Assembly (NCBI GenBank): GCA_022825235.1 | Contig: JAJDYI010000039.1 | Location: forward strand, 1 to 64,000 | DNA: 64,000 nt | Reading direction: 5' to 3' | DNA from: Alphaproteobacteria bacterium | Lineage (GTDB): Bacteria > Pseudomonadota > Alphaproteobacteria > TMED109 | Shown here: positions 18,145-25,998 of the stretch, piece by piece | Layout of the letters: every line of letters starts with the position of its first letter | How positions within the stretch are numbered: position 1 is the first letter of the stretch | Notes under the pieces: generated by a model | The model's database searches: none | What the model was told of the DNA's origin: nothing | Seen by the model: the letters and a program-made list of their open reading frames with translations, nothing else | Made by a program: the position numbers and the translations under genes

Positions 18145-18882
18145 GTGGACAGCACAGTGCGCAATACCTGGGAGGCCGCGCCCCAGGTGCTCATGGTGGA
18201 AGACGACGAGGCCTTGCGGGAATCACTGTCGGAACATCTGTCGTACAGCGGCTTCAAGATGGTGTCGGTGGCGACCGGCTCGGAGGCGCTGGAACAGGTC
18301 CGTGCCCACCGGTTCGACCTGATCCTGCTTGATGTCCGGTTGCCCGATGCTGACGGTCGCGACCTGTGTCGGCGCATCCTGGAATTCGGCCGCTCCCCTC
18401 CAATCATCATGCTCACTGCCGCGGATTCGTCCGCGGACATCGTACGCGGCTTCGATTCGGGCGCGTACGACTACGTGGTAAAGCCGGTTTCTCCGCCGGC
18501 GCTGGTCGCCCGGATGAGGGCGCATCTGCGCCAGCATGAATTGACCGACGACGCGGAGTTCGCTCTCGGCGCGTTCCGATTCCGTCCGGGCGCCAAGGTG
18601 CTGGTAGACGAGGAGGGGCAGCAGGTCCGGCTTACGGAAAAGGAGAATGCGTTGCTCCGGTGCCTCCTGAGGGCGCATTCGGAACCTGTCTCCCGTAGCC
18701 GGATTCTGGAGGAAGTCTGGGGCTACCATCCATCGGTGCGCAGCCACACGCTGGAAACCCACATATCGCGGCTGCGAAAGAAGCTCGAACCGCGGCCAGA
18801 CAGCCCGCGCATCCTCGCGACGGCGCCGGATGCCAAGGGGTACTACCTGATTCGGCAGGGGTCAGGTCAGCAGCCGGACTGA
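18145..18882 (+). CDS. OmpR-family response regulator
   Basis: A two-component DNA-binding regulator of about 245 residues. The receiver domain shows the acidic pocket (VEDDEA), phospho-acceptor Asp in LILLDVRLPDADG, the Thr switch in IIMLTAAD and the Lys in YVVKPVSPP. A winged-helix domain follows (RILEEVWGYHPSVRSHTLETHISRLRKKL region). The GTG at 18145 with a GGAG upstream is the best start; the frame runs back to 18055. No histidine kinase lies next to it, so the signal is unknown. Confidence 0.88.
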   Translation: MDSTVRNTWEAAPQVLMVEDDEALRESLSEHLSYSGFKMVSVATGSEALEQVRAHRFDLILLDVRLPDADGRDLCRRILEFGRSPPIIMLTAADSSADIVRGFDSGAYDYVVKPVSPPALVARMRAHLRQHELTDDAEFALGAFRFRPGAKVLVDEEGQQVRLTEKENALLRCLLRAHSEPVSRSRILEEVWGYHPSVRSHTLETHISRLRKKLEPRPDSPRILATAPDAKGYYLIRQGSGQQPD

Positions 18883-18893
18883 TCGCTCGGTCG

Positions 18894-20042
18894 CTACCGG
18901 CAGCTGCGCTGCCTGAAGGGCGAGAGCTGGGCCCGGATCGCGTCGATCTCCAGTTGCACCGCCCGTGCCTCTTGCTGAAGTGCCTCGGCAACGGCGTCTC
19001 GGAAGTGCGGATGACGGATCCAGTGGGCGCTGTAGGTGGGGACCGGGAGGTAGCCTCGCTGGATCTTGTGGGGTCCCTGCGCGCCGGCCTCGACCTTCTG
19101 CAGTCCGTGCTCGATGGCGTAGTCGATGGCCTGGTAGTAGCAGAGTTCAAAATGCAGGAACGCCTGGTACTCGGAGCAGCCCCAGTAGCGCCCGAACAGC
19201 GTGTCTCCCCCGGCAATGTGCAGGGCGCCGGCAATCGGTGCACCACCCGCTTGGGCGAGCAACAGCACGACCCGGTCCCCTAGCGTTGCACCGAGGCGTG
19301 GAAAGAAGTCGGCGGTGAGATAGGGACGTCCCCATTTGCGGCTGCCGGTGTCCGTGTAGAAGCGGAACATCGTGTCCCAGTGACCGGGACTGATGTTGTC
19401 CCCCTGGAGGCGGACGATGTTGATCCCGCTGTCCGCCACCGCCCGCCGCTCGCGTCGGATCGACTTGCGCTTGCGGGCGCTGAGGTCGGCGAGAAACGCA
19501 TCAAAGGACGCGTAGTTGCGATTGACCCAGTGGAACTGCTCGCCGGTCCGCGCAAGAAAGCCGTTCTGACTCAGCTGACGGCATTCGGTCTCCGTCGGAA
19601 AGGTGACATGGAGGGACGATACGCCGGTCTGCTCTGCTACCGACACCAGGCCCTCGAGGAGGGCCCGACGGGCCCCCTCGCCGGCATCGGGCCGGACGAG
19701 CAGCCGGGGGCCGGTGACCGGGGAGAACGGGACGGCCACCTGGAGCTTCGGGTAGTACCGCCCACCCGCCTCCATGAATGCCTGGGCCCATCCGTGATCA
19801 AAGACGTACTCGCCCTGCGAGTGGCTCTTCGCGTACATGGGGGCGCAGCCCTCGATCCTCCCTTCAGCAGACTCCAGCACCACGTGGAAGGGCATCCAGC
19901 CGGTCTCGGGCGTGGCCGATCCGGAGTCCTCCAGTGCCCGCAGGAAGCCGTGCTGAACGAAGGGATTGTGCGCTCCCGCGCACGCATCCCATGCGGCGGC
20001 CGGTACCTCCGCGATACGTTCGACGGTGCGGGCCGTGAACAC
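18894..20042 (-). CDS. FemAB-like GNAT acyltransferase (DUF482 family)
   Basis: A 382-residue protein of the peptidogalycan-like GNAT/DUF482 family common in proteobacteria, predicted to transfer an amino-acyl or acyl group; no member's substrate is certain. Seen: WDACAGAHNPFVQHGFLRALE near the start, then SARKRKSIRRERR mid-protein and EAGAQGPHKIQRGYLPVPTY near the end, a stretch typical of this family. It ends just after the converging response regulator and begins four bases from the ridA stop, suggesting one operon with ridA. Confidence 0.8.
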   Translation of the reverse strand: MFTARTVERIAEVPAAAWDACAGAHNPFVQHGFLRALEDSGSATPETGWMPFHVVLESAEGRIEGCAPMYAKSHSQGEYVFDHGWAQAFMEAGGRYYPKLQVAVPFSPVTGPRLLVRPDAGEGARRALLEGLVSVAEQTGVSSLHVTFPTETECRQLSQNGFLARTGEQFHWVNRNYASFDAFLADLSARKRKSIRRERRAVADSGINIVRLQGDNISPGHWDTMFRFYTDTGSRKWGRPYLTADFFPRLGATLGDRVVLLLAQAGGAPIAGALHIAGGDTLFGRYWGCSEYQAFLHFELCYYQAIDYAIEHGLQKVEAGAQGPHKIQRGYLPVPTYSAHWIRHPHFRDAVAEALQQEARAVQLEIDAIRAQLSPFRQRSCR

Positions 20043-20045
20043 CGA

Positions 20046-20510
20046 TCAGTTGATTTCGAAGATCGCGTCGATCTCGACGGTCACGTTCCGGGGCAGGGCA
20101 TTGGTTCCAACGGCGAACCGGGCATGACGGCCGGCTTCGCCAAAGACCTGGAGCATCACGTCGGAGGCGCTGTTGGCCACTTCGGGTTGCCGGTCAAAGC
20201 CCTCTACGCATTGGACGAAGACTCCGAGCTTCACGCACCGCCGCACCCGGTCGAGATCTCCGTCGAGCGCCGACCGCAACGCCGCAAGGATGTTGAGTGC
20301 GCAGGTCCTGGCAGCCGCCCGAGCCGTCTCCTCGTCCGCGTCGCGGCCGACGGCGCCGGTGTAGCGAATGTTCCCGTCGACGGCTGGAATCTGGCCCGCA
20401 ACGAACGCCATCCCGGCCGCGAGGACGACCGGTACGTAACTGCCGCCGGGCTTCGGGGCAGCGGGTAGGGTGATTCCAAGTTCCTGAAGTCGGTCATCGA
20501 TCTTCGACAT
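20046..20510 (-). CDS. RidA/YjgF family enamine-imine deaminase
   Basis: A 154-residue member of the RidA superfamily, the larger YjgF subgroup with the N-terminal form MSKIDDRLQELGITLPAAPKPGGSY. Such proteins hydrolyse reactive enamines/imines released by PLP enzymes. GQIPAVDG and the later CVKLGVFVQC correspond to the conserved trimer-interface strands; the canonical catalytic Arg near the C-terminus is not evident, as in other members of this subgroup. ATG at 20510 has a GGGAG ribosome-binding site; the longer frame to 20855 is spurious. It precedes the FemAB-like gene in a likely operon. Confidence 0.85.
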   Translation of the reverse strand: MSKIDDRLQELGITLPAAPKPGGSYVPVVLAAGMAFVAGQIPAVDGNIRYTGAVGRDADEETARAAARTCALNILAALRSALDGDLDRVRRCVKLGVFVQCVEGFDRQPEVANSASDVMLQVFGEAGRHARFAVGTNALPRNVTVEIDAIFEIN

Positions 20511-20703
20511 GGCGGGCTCCCGGCGGGGCGAAAATGTGCAGCAGGTCGATTGTATCGACGCTTGCACTCCGGTTGGGAACCGCCGAAGACGGCGATGAGG
20601 GGCTGACCGGGCGCCGGTCGCGAGGCTGCGCAGGCCGGTCCCGGGAAGGACCGCGTAGGCGGGCTCAAACTTTGCCGTCGTTGCGGTAGGATGATGCGCG
20701 TAC

Positions 20704-21612
20704 GTGTCGGATATCACAGGGTTAGGTGTCAGAGTGCTTGAGTCAATTGGCCGAGAGACAAGCGACCGGCGGCCGCTGCTGCGATTCCCGAGACTGCGCG
20801 TGCGTGGAACCGCTCTCCCGGCACTCCCGTTGGTGGCTGCCGCAGCGATCTTCATGTCGGGAGCGGGTGTTGCGGCGGCGGCTCCGCAGGTCCTGCCGCA
20901 CCGCGCCGAGTATCAGATCACGCTGGAAACCGTGCGAACTGGAGCCATGGTGGCCGCCATGAAAGGGATCCTGGGGTTTGAATGGCGTGACGTGTGCGAC
21001 GGCTGGGCCGTCAACCAGCGCTTCGGCATCCAATTCACGGACAAGCAGGGGCAGCAGCACTGGTCGGACCGGCGCTACCTGACGTGGGAAGCCAAGGACG
21101 GCCGGGCGTTCCGGTTCTCGATCCGCGCGGTGCGGGACGACGTGGTCATCGAGGAGGCAGAAGGGCAGGCTGTTCTGCACGGCGACGGCACGGGCGGCGA
21201 GATCCTGTTCAAGTTACCGTCGGCCTACCGGGCCGCCCTGCCCGAGGGGACGATCTTTCCCTCTACCCACTTCCTGCGCATCCTGGCCGACCTGAAATCG
21301 CCCGAGGGGCCGCGCGCCGACGTTGTGTTCTCGGGATCGGAGGAAGATGGCCTGCAACGAGTCAACACGTTTTTCGGTTCGGAGATCGCCGCGGATGGCC
21401 TCGGGTCTGATTCAGGTCTGGCAGATCTGTTCGGCCGGCACGTCCGGATCGGCTACTTCCCCTATTTCGAACGACGGCTCGAGGCCGACTACGAAGTGAT
21501 CCTGCAGGTGCGCGAGAACGGCGTGCTCGACCAGTTCGTCATCGATTACACCGATTTCAGCATCAAGGGCGTGCTCAACCAATGGATCGAGATCCCGCCG
21601 ACGGACTGCTGA
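20704..21612 (+). CDS. eipB: EipB family periplasmic envelope protein (DUF1849)
   Basis: EipB is a periplasmic beta-spiral protein needed for envelope integrity, known only from alphaproteobacteria. The protein has an N-terminal signal sequence (ALPLVAAAAIFMSG... ending AAAAP), then LPHRAEYQITLE and FEWRDVCDGWAVNQRFG. One Cys is in DVCDGW and the other is the last residue (PPTDC), the disulphide pair of the family. About 302 residues from GTG 20704; the exact start is uncertain. It is divergent from ridA and convergent with rpmG. Confidence 0.85.
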   Translation: MSDITGLGVRVLESIGRETSDRRPLLRFPRLRVRGTALPALPLVAAAAIFMSGAGVAAAAPQVLPHRAEYQITLETVRTGAMVAAMKGILGFEWRDVCDGWAVNQRFGIQFTDKQGQQHWSDRRYLTWEAKDGRAFRFSIRAVRDDVVIEEAEGQAVLHGDGTGGEILFKLPSAYRAALPEGTIFPSTHFLRILADLKSPEGPRADVVFSGSEEDGLQRVNTFFGSEIAADGLGSDSGLADLFGRHVRIGYFPYFERRLEADYEVILQVRENGVLDQFVIDYTDFSIKGVLNQWIEIPPTDC

Positions 21613-21643
21613 ATCTCCGTGGACGCAGCGGCGGCCCGTTCCT

Positions 21644-21823
21644 CTACTTGATCTTGGTTTCCTTGAACAGCACGTGCTTCCTGGCGACAGGGTCGTACTT
21701 TCGGACTTCAAGCTTTTCCTTGCGCGTGCCGGCCCGGGTGCGCTGATTCTTGCGCGTGACGTAGTAGTACCCGGTGTCCGCGGTGCTCATCAGGCGGATC
21801 TTGTCAGAAACTGTCTTGGCCAT
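21644..21823 (-). CDS. rpmG: 50S ribosomal protein L33
   Basis: A short gene of 59 codons encoding L33: it starts [13 protein letters not shown], continues with [13 protein letters not shown] and ends with [10 protein letters not shown]. The length matches the zinc-free L33 of proteobacteria (about 55 residues); the Cys pairs of the zinc form are absent. In alphaproteobacteria rpmG often lies downstream of topA-rnr on the same strand, as here, though an SDR and a NIPSNAP gene on the other strand now separate them. Confidence 0.93.
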   Translation of the reverse strand: MAKTVSDKIRLMSTADTGYYYVTRKNQRTRAGTRKEKLEVRKYDPVARKHVLFKETKIK

Positions 21824-22380
21824 GGCCTGTTCCTCGTGCCAGCGGAAGAGCCCGGAGGGAAACCGATTTTGCCCGCGGTGTCAATCGGCAGTTCACGGCC
21901 GGTGTTGGACGCACTGGGGGCGCCGCTGCGGCGCGGGCCGAGCAGGTACGGGACCAGGCAACCTAATCGGCGTACGCCGTGGATGCAGCGACACACGATG
22001 GCAACAGAAACAGCCGGCAACCCAATCAGCCGGGGGCCGCAGAATGCCGGATCCCGGGAGGTTCCGACTGCCGGCCGCCCGTGGCACGTTTGCAATCCGC
22101 GGGCAATCATTTGTCGCAACGTCGAGGGGCTTGAGCACACACCCCCGATTTCGAGCGAACAAAGTGTTGTGTGCCGCCTTGCTCGTGTCTGCAGGGCTTA
22201 TTCGACGCAAGAATTCCCGGTGCTTGTCGGCCACCCAGCTTTGGCCACTCGGCCCGGATGACCGTGACCGCTGTTGGCGTTGTCTCCGGAATGGCCCCGT
22301 ACAACAGACCCGTTCACAGTTATGCTCGCCGCTGATTTCCGGTCCTGTACCGGTCCCAGTGCTGGTGATGAGTTCCTGAC
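21824..22380. other. Intergenic region rpmG / SDR
   Basis: About 560 bases. Several overlapping frames exist but none shows recognisable protein sequence, and base composition drops slightly in GC toward 22150-22350. This is where promoters for rpmG and the SDR should lie. No tRNA or strong hairpin was seen. Confidence 0.4.
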
Positions 22381-23124
22381 ATGCCGCCAACTTCGCCCGA
22401 CAAGGTCGCCGTCGTCCTCGGCGTGGGCGCCGCCAGGGGCGCGGGGGCCGCCATTGCCCGCCGCATCGCCCGGGAAGGCGAGCATGCGGTCGTGATCGGC
22501 GGGCGCACGAGAGACCGCCTGGAAGCGCATGTGCGGGACGGGGAGCTTCGGGGAGAGGCTTGGACGGCCGTGGCGACCGATGTGACGTCTCAGGATTCGG
22601 TGCGTGCCGCGTTGGATGTCGCTGAGGGTCTGGGGGCCGTGGATCTCGTGGTCTACAACGCCGGGCCCAACCGCGCTATTCCCTTTCTCGAACTTGATGT
22701 CGCTACCGTCGAGGAATTCTGGAGAGTGAGTTGCCTCGGCGGTTTCATCACCTTGCAGGAGGCCATCCGTCGAATGCTGCCGCGAAAGACCGGCACCATC
22801 ATTTGCACGGGTGCGACCGGATCGTGGAGAGGCGGAGCCCGTTTCGGGCATTTCGGCGCAGCGAAATCAGGATTGCGCATGTTCGTCCAGGCGGCTGCCC
22901 GAGAGTTCGGACCGCAGGGTCTGCACATCGCGCATGTTGTCATCGACGGCAGCATTGATGGAGAACGCATTCGAACTGTCGCCCCCGACCGAGCGAAGGC
23001 GAAGGGGGAGGACGGACTGCTTCACGTTGACGGAATAGCTGATACGTACTGGCACATCTATCGCCAGCCACGGTCCACGTGGACCCTGGAAGTTGACCTT
23101 CGTCCGTACAAAGAGCCCTTCTAA
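22381..23124 (+). CDS. SDR-family oxidoreductase with altered active-site Tyr
   Basis: A Rossmann-fold short-chain dehydrogenase/reductase of 247 residues. The cofactor loop appears as VVLGVGAARGAGAAIA, the stabilising NAG as VVYNAGPN, and the serine strand as IICTGATGSW. The usual YxxxK catalytic pair reads FGAAK (within RFGHFGAAKSGLR), so the Tyr is Phe while Lys remains. Related SDRs of this type (with HVVIDG near residue 185, also seen here) exist, so this is a natural subgroup that may be non-oxidative or use another acid. It precedes the NIPSNAP gene by 40 bases. Confidence 0.8.
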   Translation: MPPTSPDKVAVVLGVGAARGAGAAIARRIAREGEHAVVIGGRTRDRLEAHVRDGELRGEAWTAVATDVTSQDSVRAALDVAEGLGAVDLVVYNAGPNRAIPFLELDVATVEEFWRVSCLGGFITLQEAIRRMLPRKTGTIICTGATGSWRGGARFGHFGAAKSGLRMFVQAAAREFGPQGLHIAHVVIDGSIDGERIRTVAPDRAKAKGEDGLLHVDGIADTYWHIYRQPRSTWTLEVDLRPYKEPF

Positions 23125-23163
23125 CCGCGGCCCTGTCCGCACACCGTCCTGGAGACAATCCTG

Positions 23164-23802
23164 ATGATTCACGAACTCAGAATGTATACATGCCGCCCCG
23201 GCACGGCGCCCAAGGTCATCGAGGCGAGCGGAACCGTCGGGCAGAGAATCCGGAACGGCGAGACGTACGGGCGGCTTGAGGGCCACTTCGGAAGCGAGAT
23301 CGGCGGTCTCAACCAGTACGTGCATCTCTGGAGTTACGCGGACGTCGGTGAACTGGTCCGCCTGCGTGGCGAGTTGGGAGCACTCGAGGCATGGCGGACC
23401 GAATTCGTGCCGTTGGTGGCACCGCACATCATGACCCAGACGGTGCGGGTGCTGCGACCGGCCCGTGATCTCCGGACCCCGGATTCGGAGGGCAACCTCT
23501 ATGAGCTCCGCGTCTACCGGCTGAAGCCCGGCCGCGCCGCTTCGTGGGCGGAACGCATGCTGGCCGCCTTTCCGGCCCGCGAGAAATACTCCATGAACGT
23601 CGGCCTCTGGACGACGGTGTTTCCAGACCCGAACGAGGTCATTCATCTTTGGGCGTATTCGAGCTTCGAGGAGCGCGCCCGGGCGCGGGCTGCCTCGCAG
23701 GCGGATCCCGACTGGAAGGCATTCCTGGCTGATGCGGTGCCGGACATCGAGGACATGACGTCGACCTTGCTGCTGCCTTCCGCGTATTCGCCTCGAAAGT
23801 AG
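23164..23802 (+). CDS. NIPSNAP family protein (two domains)
   Basis: A 212-residue protein with two tandem NIPSNAP dimeric alpha/beta-barrel domains, each opening with the ELR-Y motif (HELRMYTCRPG at residue 3 and YELRVYRLKPG near residue 115) and containing a conserved HLW (YVHLWSY and VIHLWAY). Bacterial members have no settled function; some are thought to bind small hydrophobic or aromatic compounds. Probably co-transcribed with the SDR. Confidence 0.85.
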   Translation: MIHELRMYTCRPGTAPKVIEASGTVGQRIRNGETYGRLEGHFGSEIGGLNQYVHLWSYADVGELVRLRGELGALEAWRTEFVPLVAPHIMTQTVRVLRPARDLRTPDSEGNLYELRVYRLKPGRAASWAERMLAAFPAREKYSMNVGLWTTVFPDPNEVIHLWAYSSFEERARARAASQADPDWKAFLADAVPDIEDMTSTLLLPSAYSPRK

Positions 23803-23889
23803 TGCCGACAGCGGGCGGGGCGGTGTTCGAGCTGCCGCGCGGCGTGCCTGGCCGCCCGCCATGCTTGCCGGGAATCGGGCCGGGTCGGC

Positions 23890-25821
23890 TCAGTTCACGC
23901 GGCGAAAGGCGACTCGGCCGCGAACGGGGTCGACGTCCGCCAGTTGCACCGTGACGGCGTCGCCGGGTCCGAACGTTTCGCCGGTTGCCTGCCTGCTGAT
24001 CTGGCGGGCCCTGGCGTCGAACCGAAAATACCCCGGCCCCAAGCCCGCCATCGGCAGGAGTCCCTCGATTCCGCTCTCGTCGAGCCGGATAAATGCCCCG
24101 TACCGTTCCACGCTGACGATCCGGCCCGGCATGCTTGGCGCAGACACGCGCTGCAGGTAGCGGCTGGCGTAGCGTTGGCAGGCTTCGCGCTCGGCGGCCG
24201 CACTCCGGCGCTCCTTGGACGAAAGGTCGCCGGCAAGGATCCGCAGCTCGTCCTCTTGGAGGGCCGGGCGCGGCTCGAGACCCAGCGTATGCAGGAGGAC
24301 CCGGTGTACGGTGAGGTCGCTGTAGCGGCGAATCGGTGACGTGAAGTGAGCGTAGTGTCGCAGACCAAGCCCGAAGTGCCCGATGTTGTCGGGACTGTAC
24401 TCGGCCTGTGATTGAGCCCGCAGTACTGCCAGATGTACCGATTCCTCGTTGTGTCGCCCGCGCGCTCCCTCCAGCACTTCGTTGAGGCGCCGACTGCTGA
24501 TCGCGCCGGAAAACACGCGTGCGCGGCCGGTGAGAGCGCGTAGGTCGTCCTGGAGTGCCCGGGTCCTGGAAGTCCGGGGCGCGTCATGGACCCGATACAG
24601 GAACGGGAGCTTGCACTGCATCAGACGGCGGGCAACGGCCGTGTTGGCGAGCACCATGAACTCTTCGATCAGGCGGTGGGATTCCAGCTGGCGGGCGGTC
24701 GCGAAACGGCTGACGTCACCGGTCGCCGGGTCGAGCGTGACGGAGGGTTCGACGGATCGGATGTCCAGTGCGCCACGCTTCCGGCGCGCGCTGCACAGGA
24801 GACGGAATGCGCCATACAAGGCCTCGATGTGCCGCCGTTCGATCCCGGGAAGACTCGTGCCGCTTTGGACTGCGTCCTCCAACGCGTCGTAGGTCACCCG
24901 CGCACGCGAGCGGACGAGCGCCCGGCGGAATGTGGAACCGGTGAGTTCCCCGCTCGCGTCGATGTCGAGTTCGGCCACGACGGCCCCGCGCGGCACGCCG
25001 GGCATGAGCGAGCACCAACCGTTCGAGATGGGTTCGGGCAGCATGGGAAATACCTGCCCCGGCAGGTAGACGGAATTGCCGCGCTTCCTCGCTGCGCGAT
25101 CGAGCGCTCCGCCCGGGCGCACGTAGTGAGCCACATCGGCAATGGCGACGAACGCTCGATAACCGCCTTCGACCTTGCCTGCAGCGGCCACGGCGTCATC
25201 GAAGTCCCTGGCGTCTTCGCCATCGACAGTCACAAAGGGGATGCCGGTCAGATCATCCCGCCCGGAACTCTCCAGGGGTCCGCATGCCGAGGCCTCCTTC
25301 TCGGCATCCGGGTCAAATCCCGTCAGGATGTCGAAGCGTGCGGCGACCATGGCAGGAATGCACCGGGGATCGTCCAGCGAACCGACGCGCTCGAGGATGC
25401 GCACTTGATCGCGCGCGTTGCCCGCCCTGGAGCAAGAAACCACATCGCCAGCAGCGATGGGATCGACGGACCGGATGCGGTACGTCATCGAAGGCTTGCC
25501 GGCGCAATCTTCGATGCAGAGGCGGCCGTCGTGGGCCGAAACCACGATCCCGACAAAACGCTCCGGACGGTGCGGAAGCAGGGAGAGGATGTGGCCGGTG
25601 CGTGGGGAGCTGGATGCCGGGTCGAGGCGCACGAGCACGCGGTCGCCGATCCCGCCGGCACGGCCGAGACGCCGCCGTCTCGGGACAGTTGGGCTCAGGA
25701 TGATCTCGGAAGGCCCGCCAGACGACCGGTCGCTTGGCTTCGCAACCAATTCCCCATCCTCCGTCACCCCCACGACCTCTGCGACCAGCACGCGAGAGCC
25801 CGGAATGGCCGACTTGATCAT
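23890..25821 (-). CDS. rnr: Ribonuclease R
   Basis: 3'-to-5' exoribonuclease of 643 residues that degrades structured RNA. The RNB catalytic core shows the metal-binding TVDGEDARDFDDAVAAAG, then DVAHYVRPGGALDRAA, and RRYSDLTVHRVLL further on. A C-terminal S1 domain ends the protein (PGRIVSVERYGAFIRLDESGIEGL). It is shorter than E. coli RNase R because the N-terminal helix-turn-helix is absent. It lies 177 bases downstream of topA on the same strand, the usual alphaproteobacterial pair. Confidence 0.93.
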   Translation of the reverse strand: MIKSAIPGSRVLVAEVVGVTEDGELVAKPSDRSSGGPSEIILSPTVPRRRRLGRAGGIGDRVLVRLDPASSSPRTGHILSLLPHRPERFVGIVVSAHDGRLCIEDCAGKPSMTYRIRSVDPIAAGDVVSCSRAGNARDQVRILERVGSLDDPRCIPAMVAARFDILTGFDPDAEKEASACGPLESSGRDDLTGIPFVTVDGEDARDFDDAVAAAGKVEGGYRAFVAIADVAHYVRPGGALDRAARKRGNSVYLPGQVFPMLPEPISNGWCSLMPGVPRGAVVAELDIDASGELTGSTFRRALVRSRARVTYDALEDAVQSGTSLPGIERRHIEALYGAFRLLCSARRKRGALDIRSVEPSVTLDPATGDVSRFATARQLESHRLIEEFMVLANTAVARRLMQCKLPFLYRVHDAPRTSRTRALQDDLRALTGRARVFSGAISSRRLNEVLEGARGRHNEESVHLAVLRAQSQAEYSPDNIGHFGLGLRHYAHFTSPIRRYSDLTVHRVLLHTLGLEPRPALQEDELRILAGDLSSKERRSAAAEREACQRYASRYLQRVSAPSMPGRIVSVERYGAFIRLDESGIEGLLPMAGLGPGYFRFDARARQISRQATGETFGPGDAVTVQLADVDPVRGRVAFRRVN

Positions 25822-25998
25822 CGTTGCACTGCGAGTTCAGCGGGCAATTGTCGGCGGTTCCCGTATCGCGGACGGTTGCACCGGTGCGACGCGGGTGCTG
25901 TCTCGGGTGGCTGCGCCCGGTGGATGCAGCTGCCAATGCCCGTTTCGAGTGTCCTGCGGGCGCGCTCCTGGCCGCTCAGCGGGAGGGCGCGTGTGCGT

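Noticed and set aside
20511..20855. Long upstream extension of the RidA frame to 20855
   Set aside because: The extension is Arg/Ser-rich without homology, and a good ribosome-binding site precedes the inner ATG at 20510.
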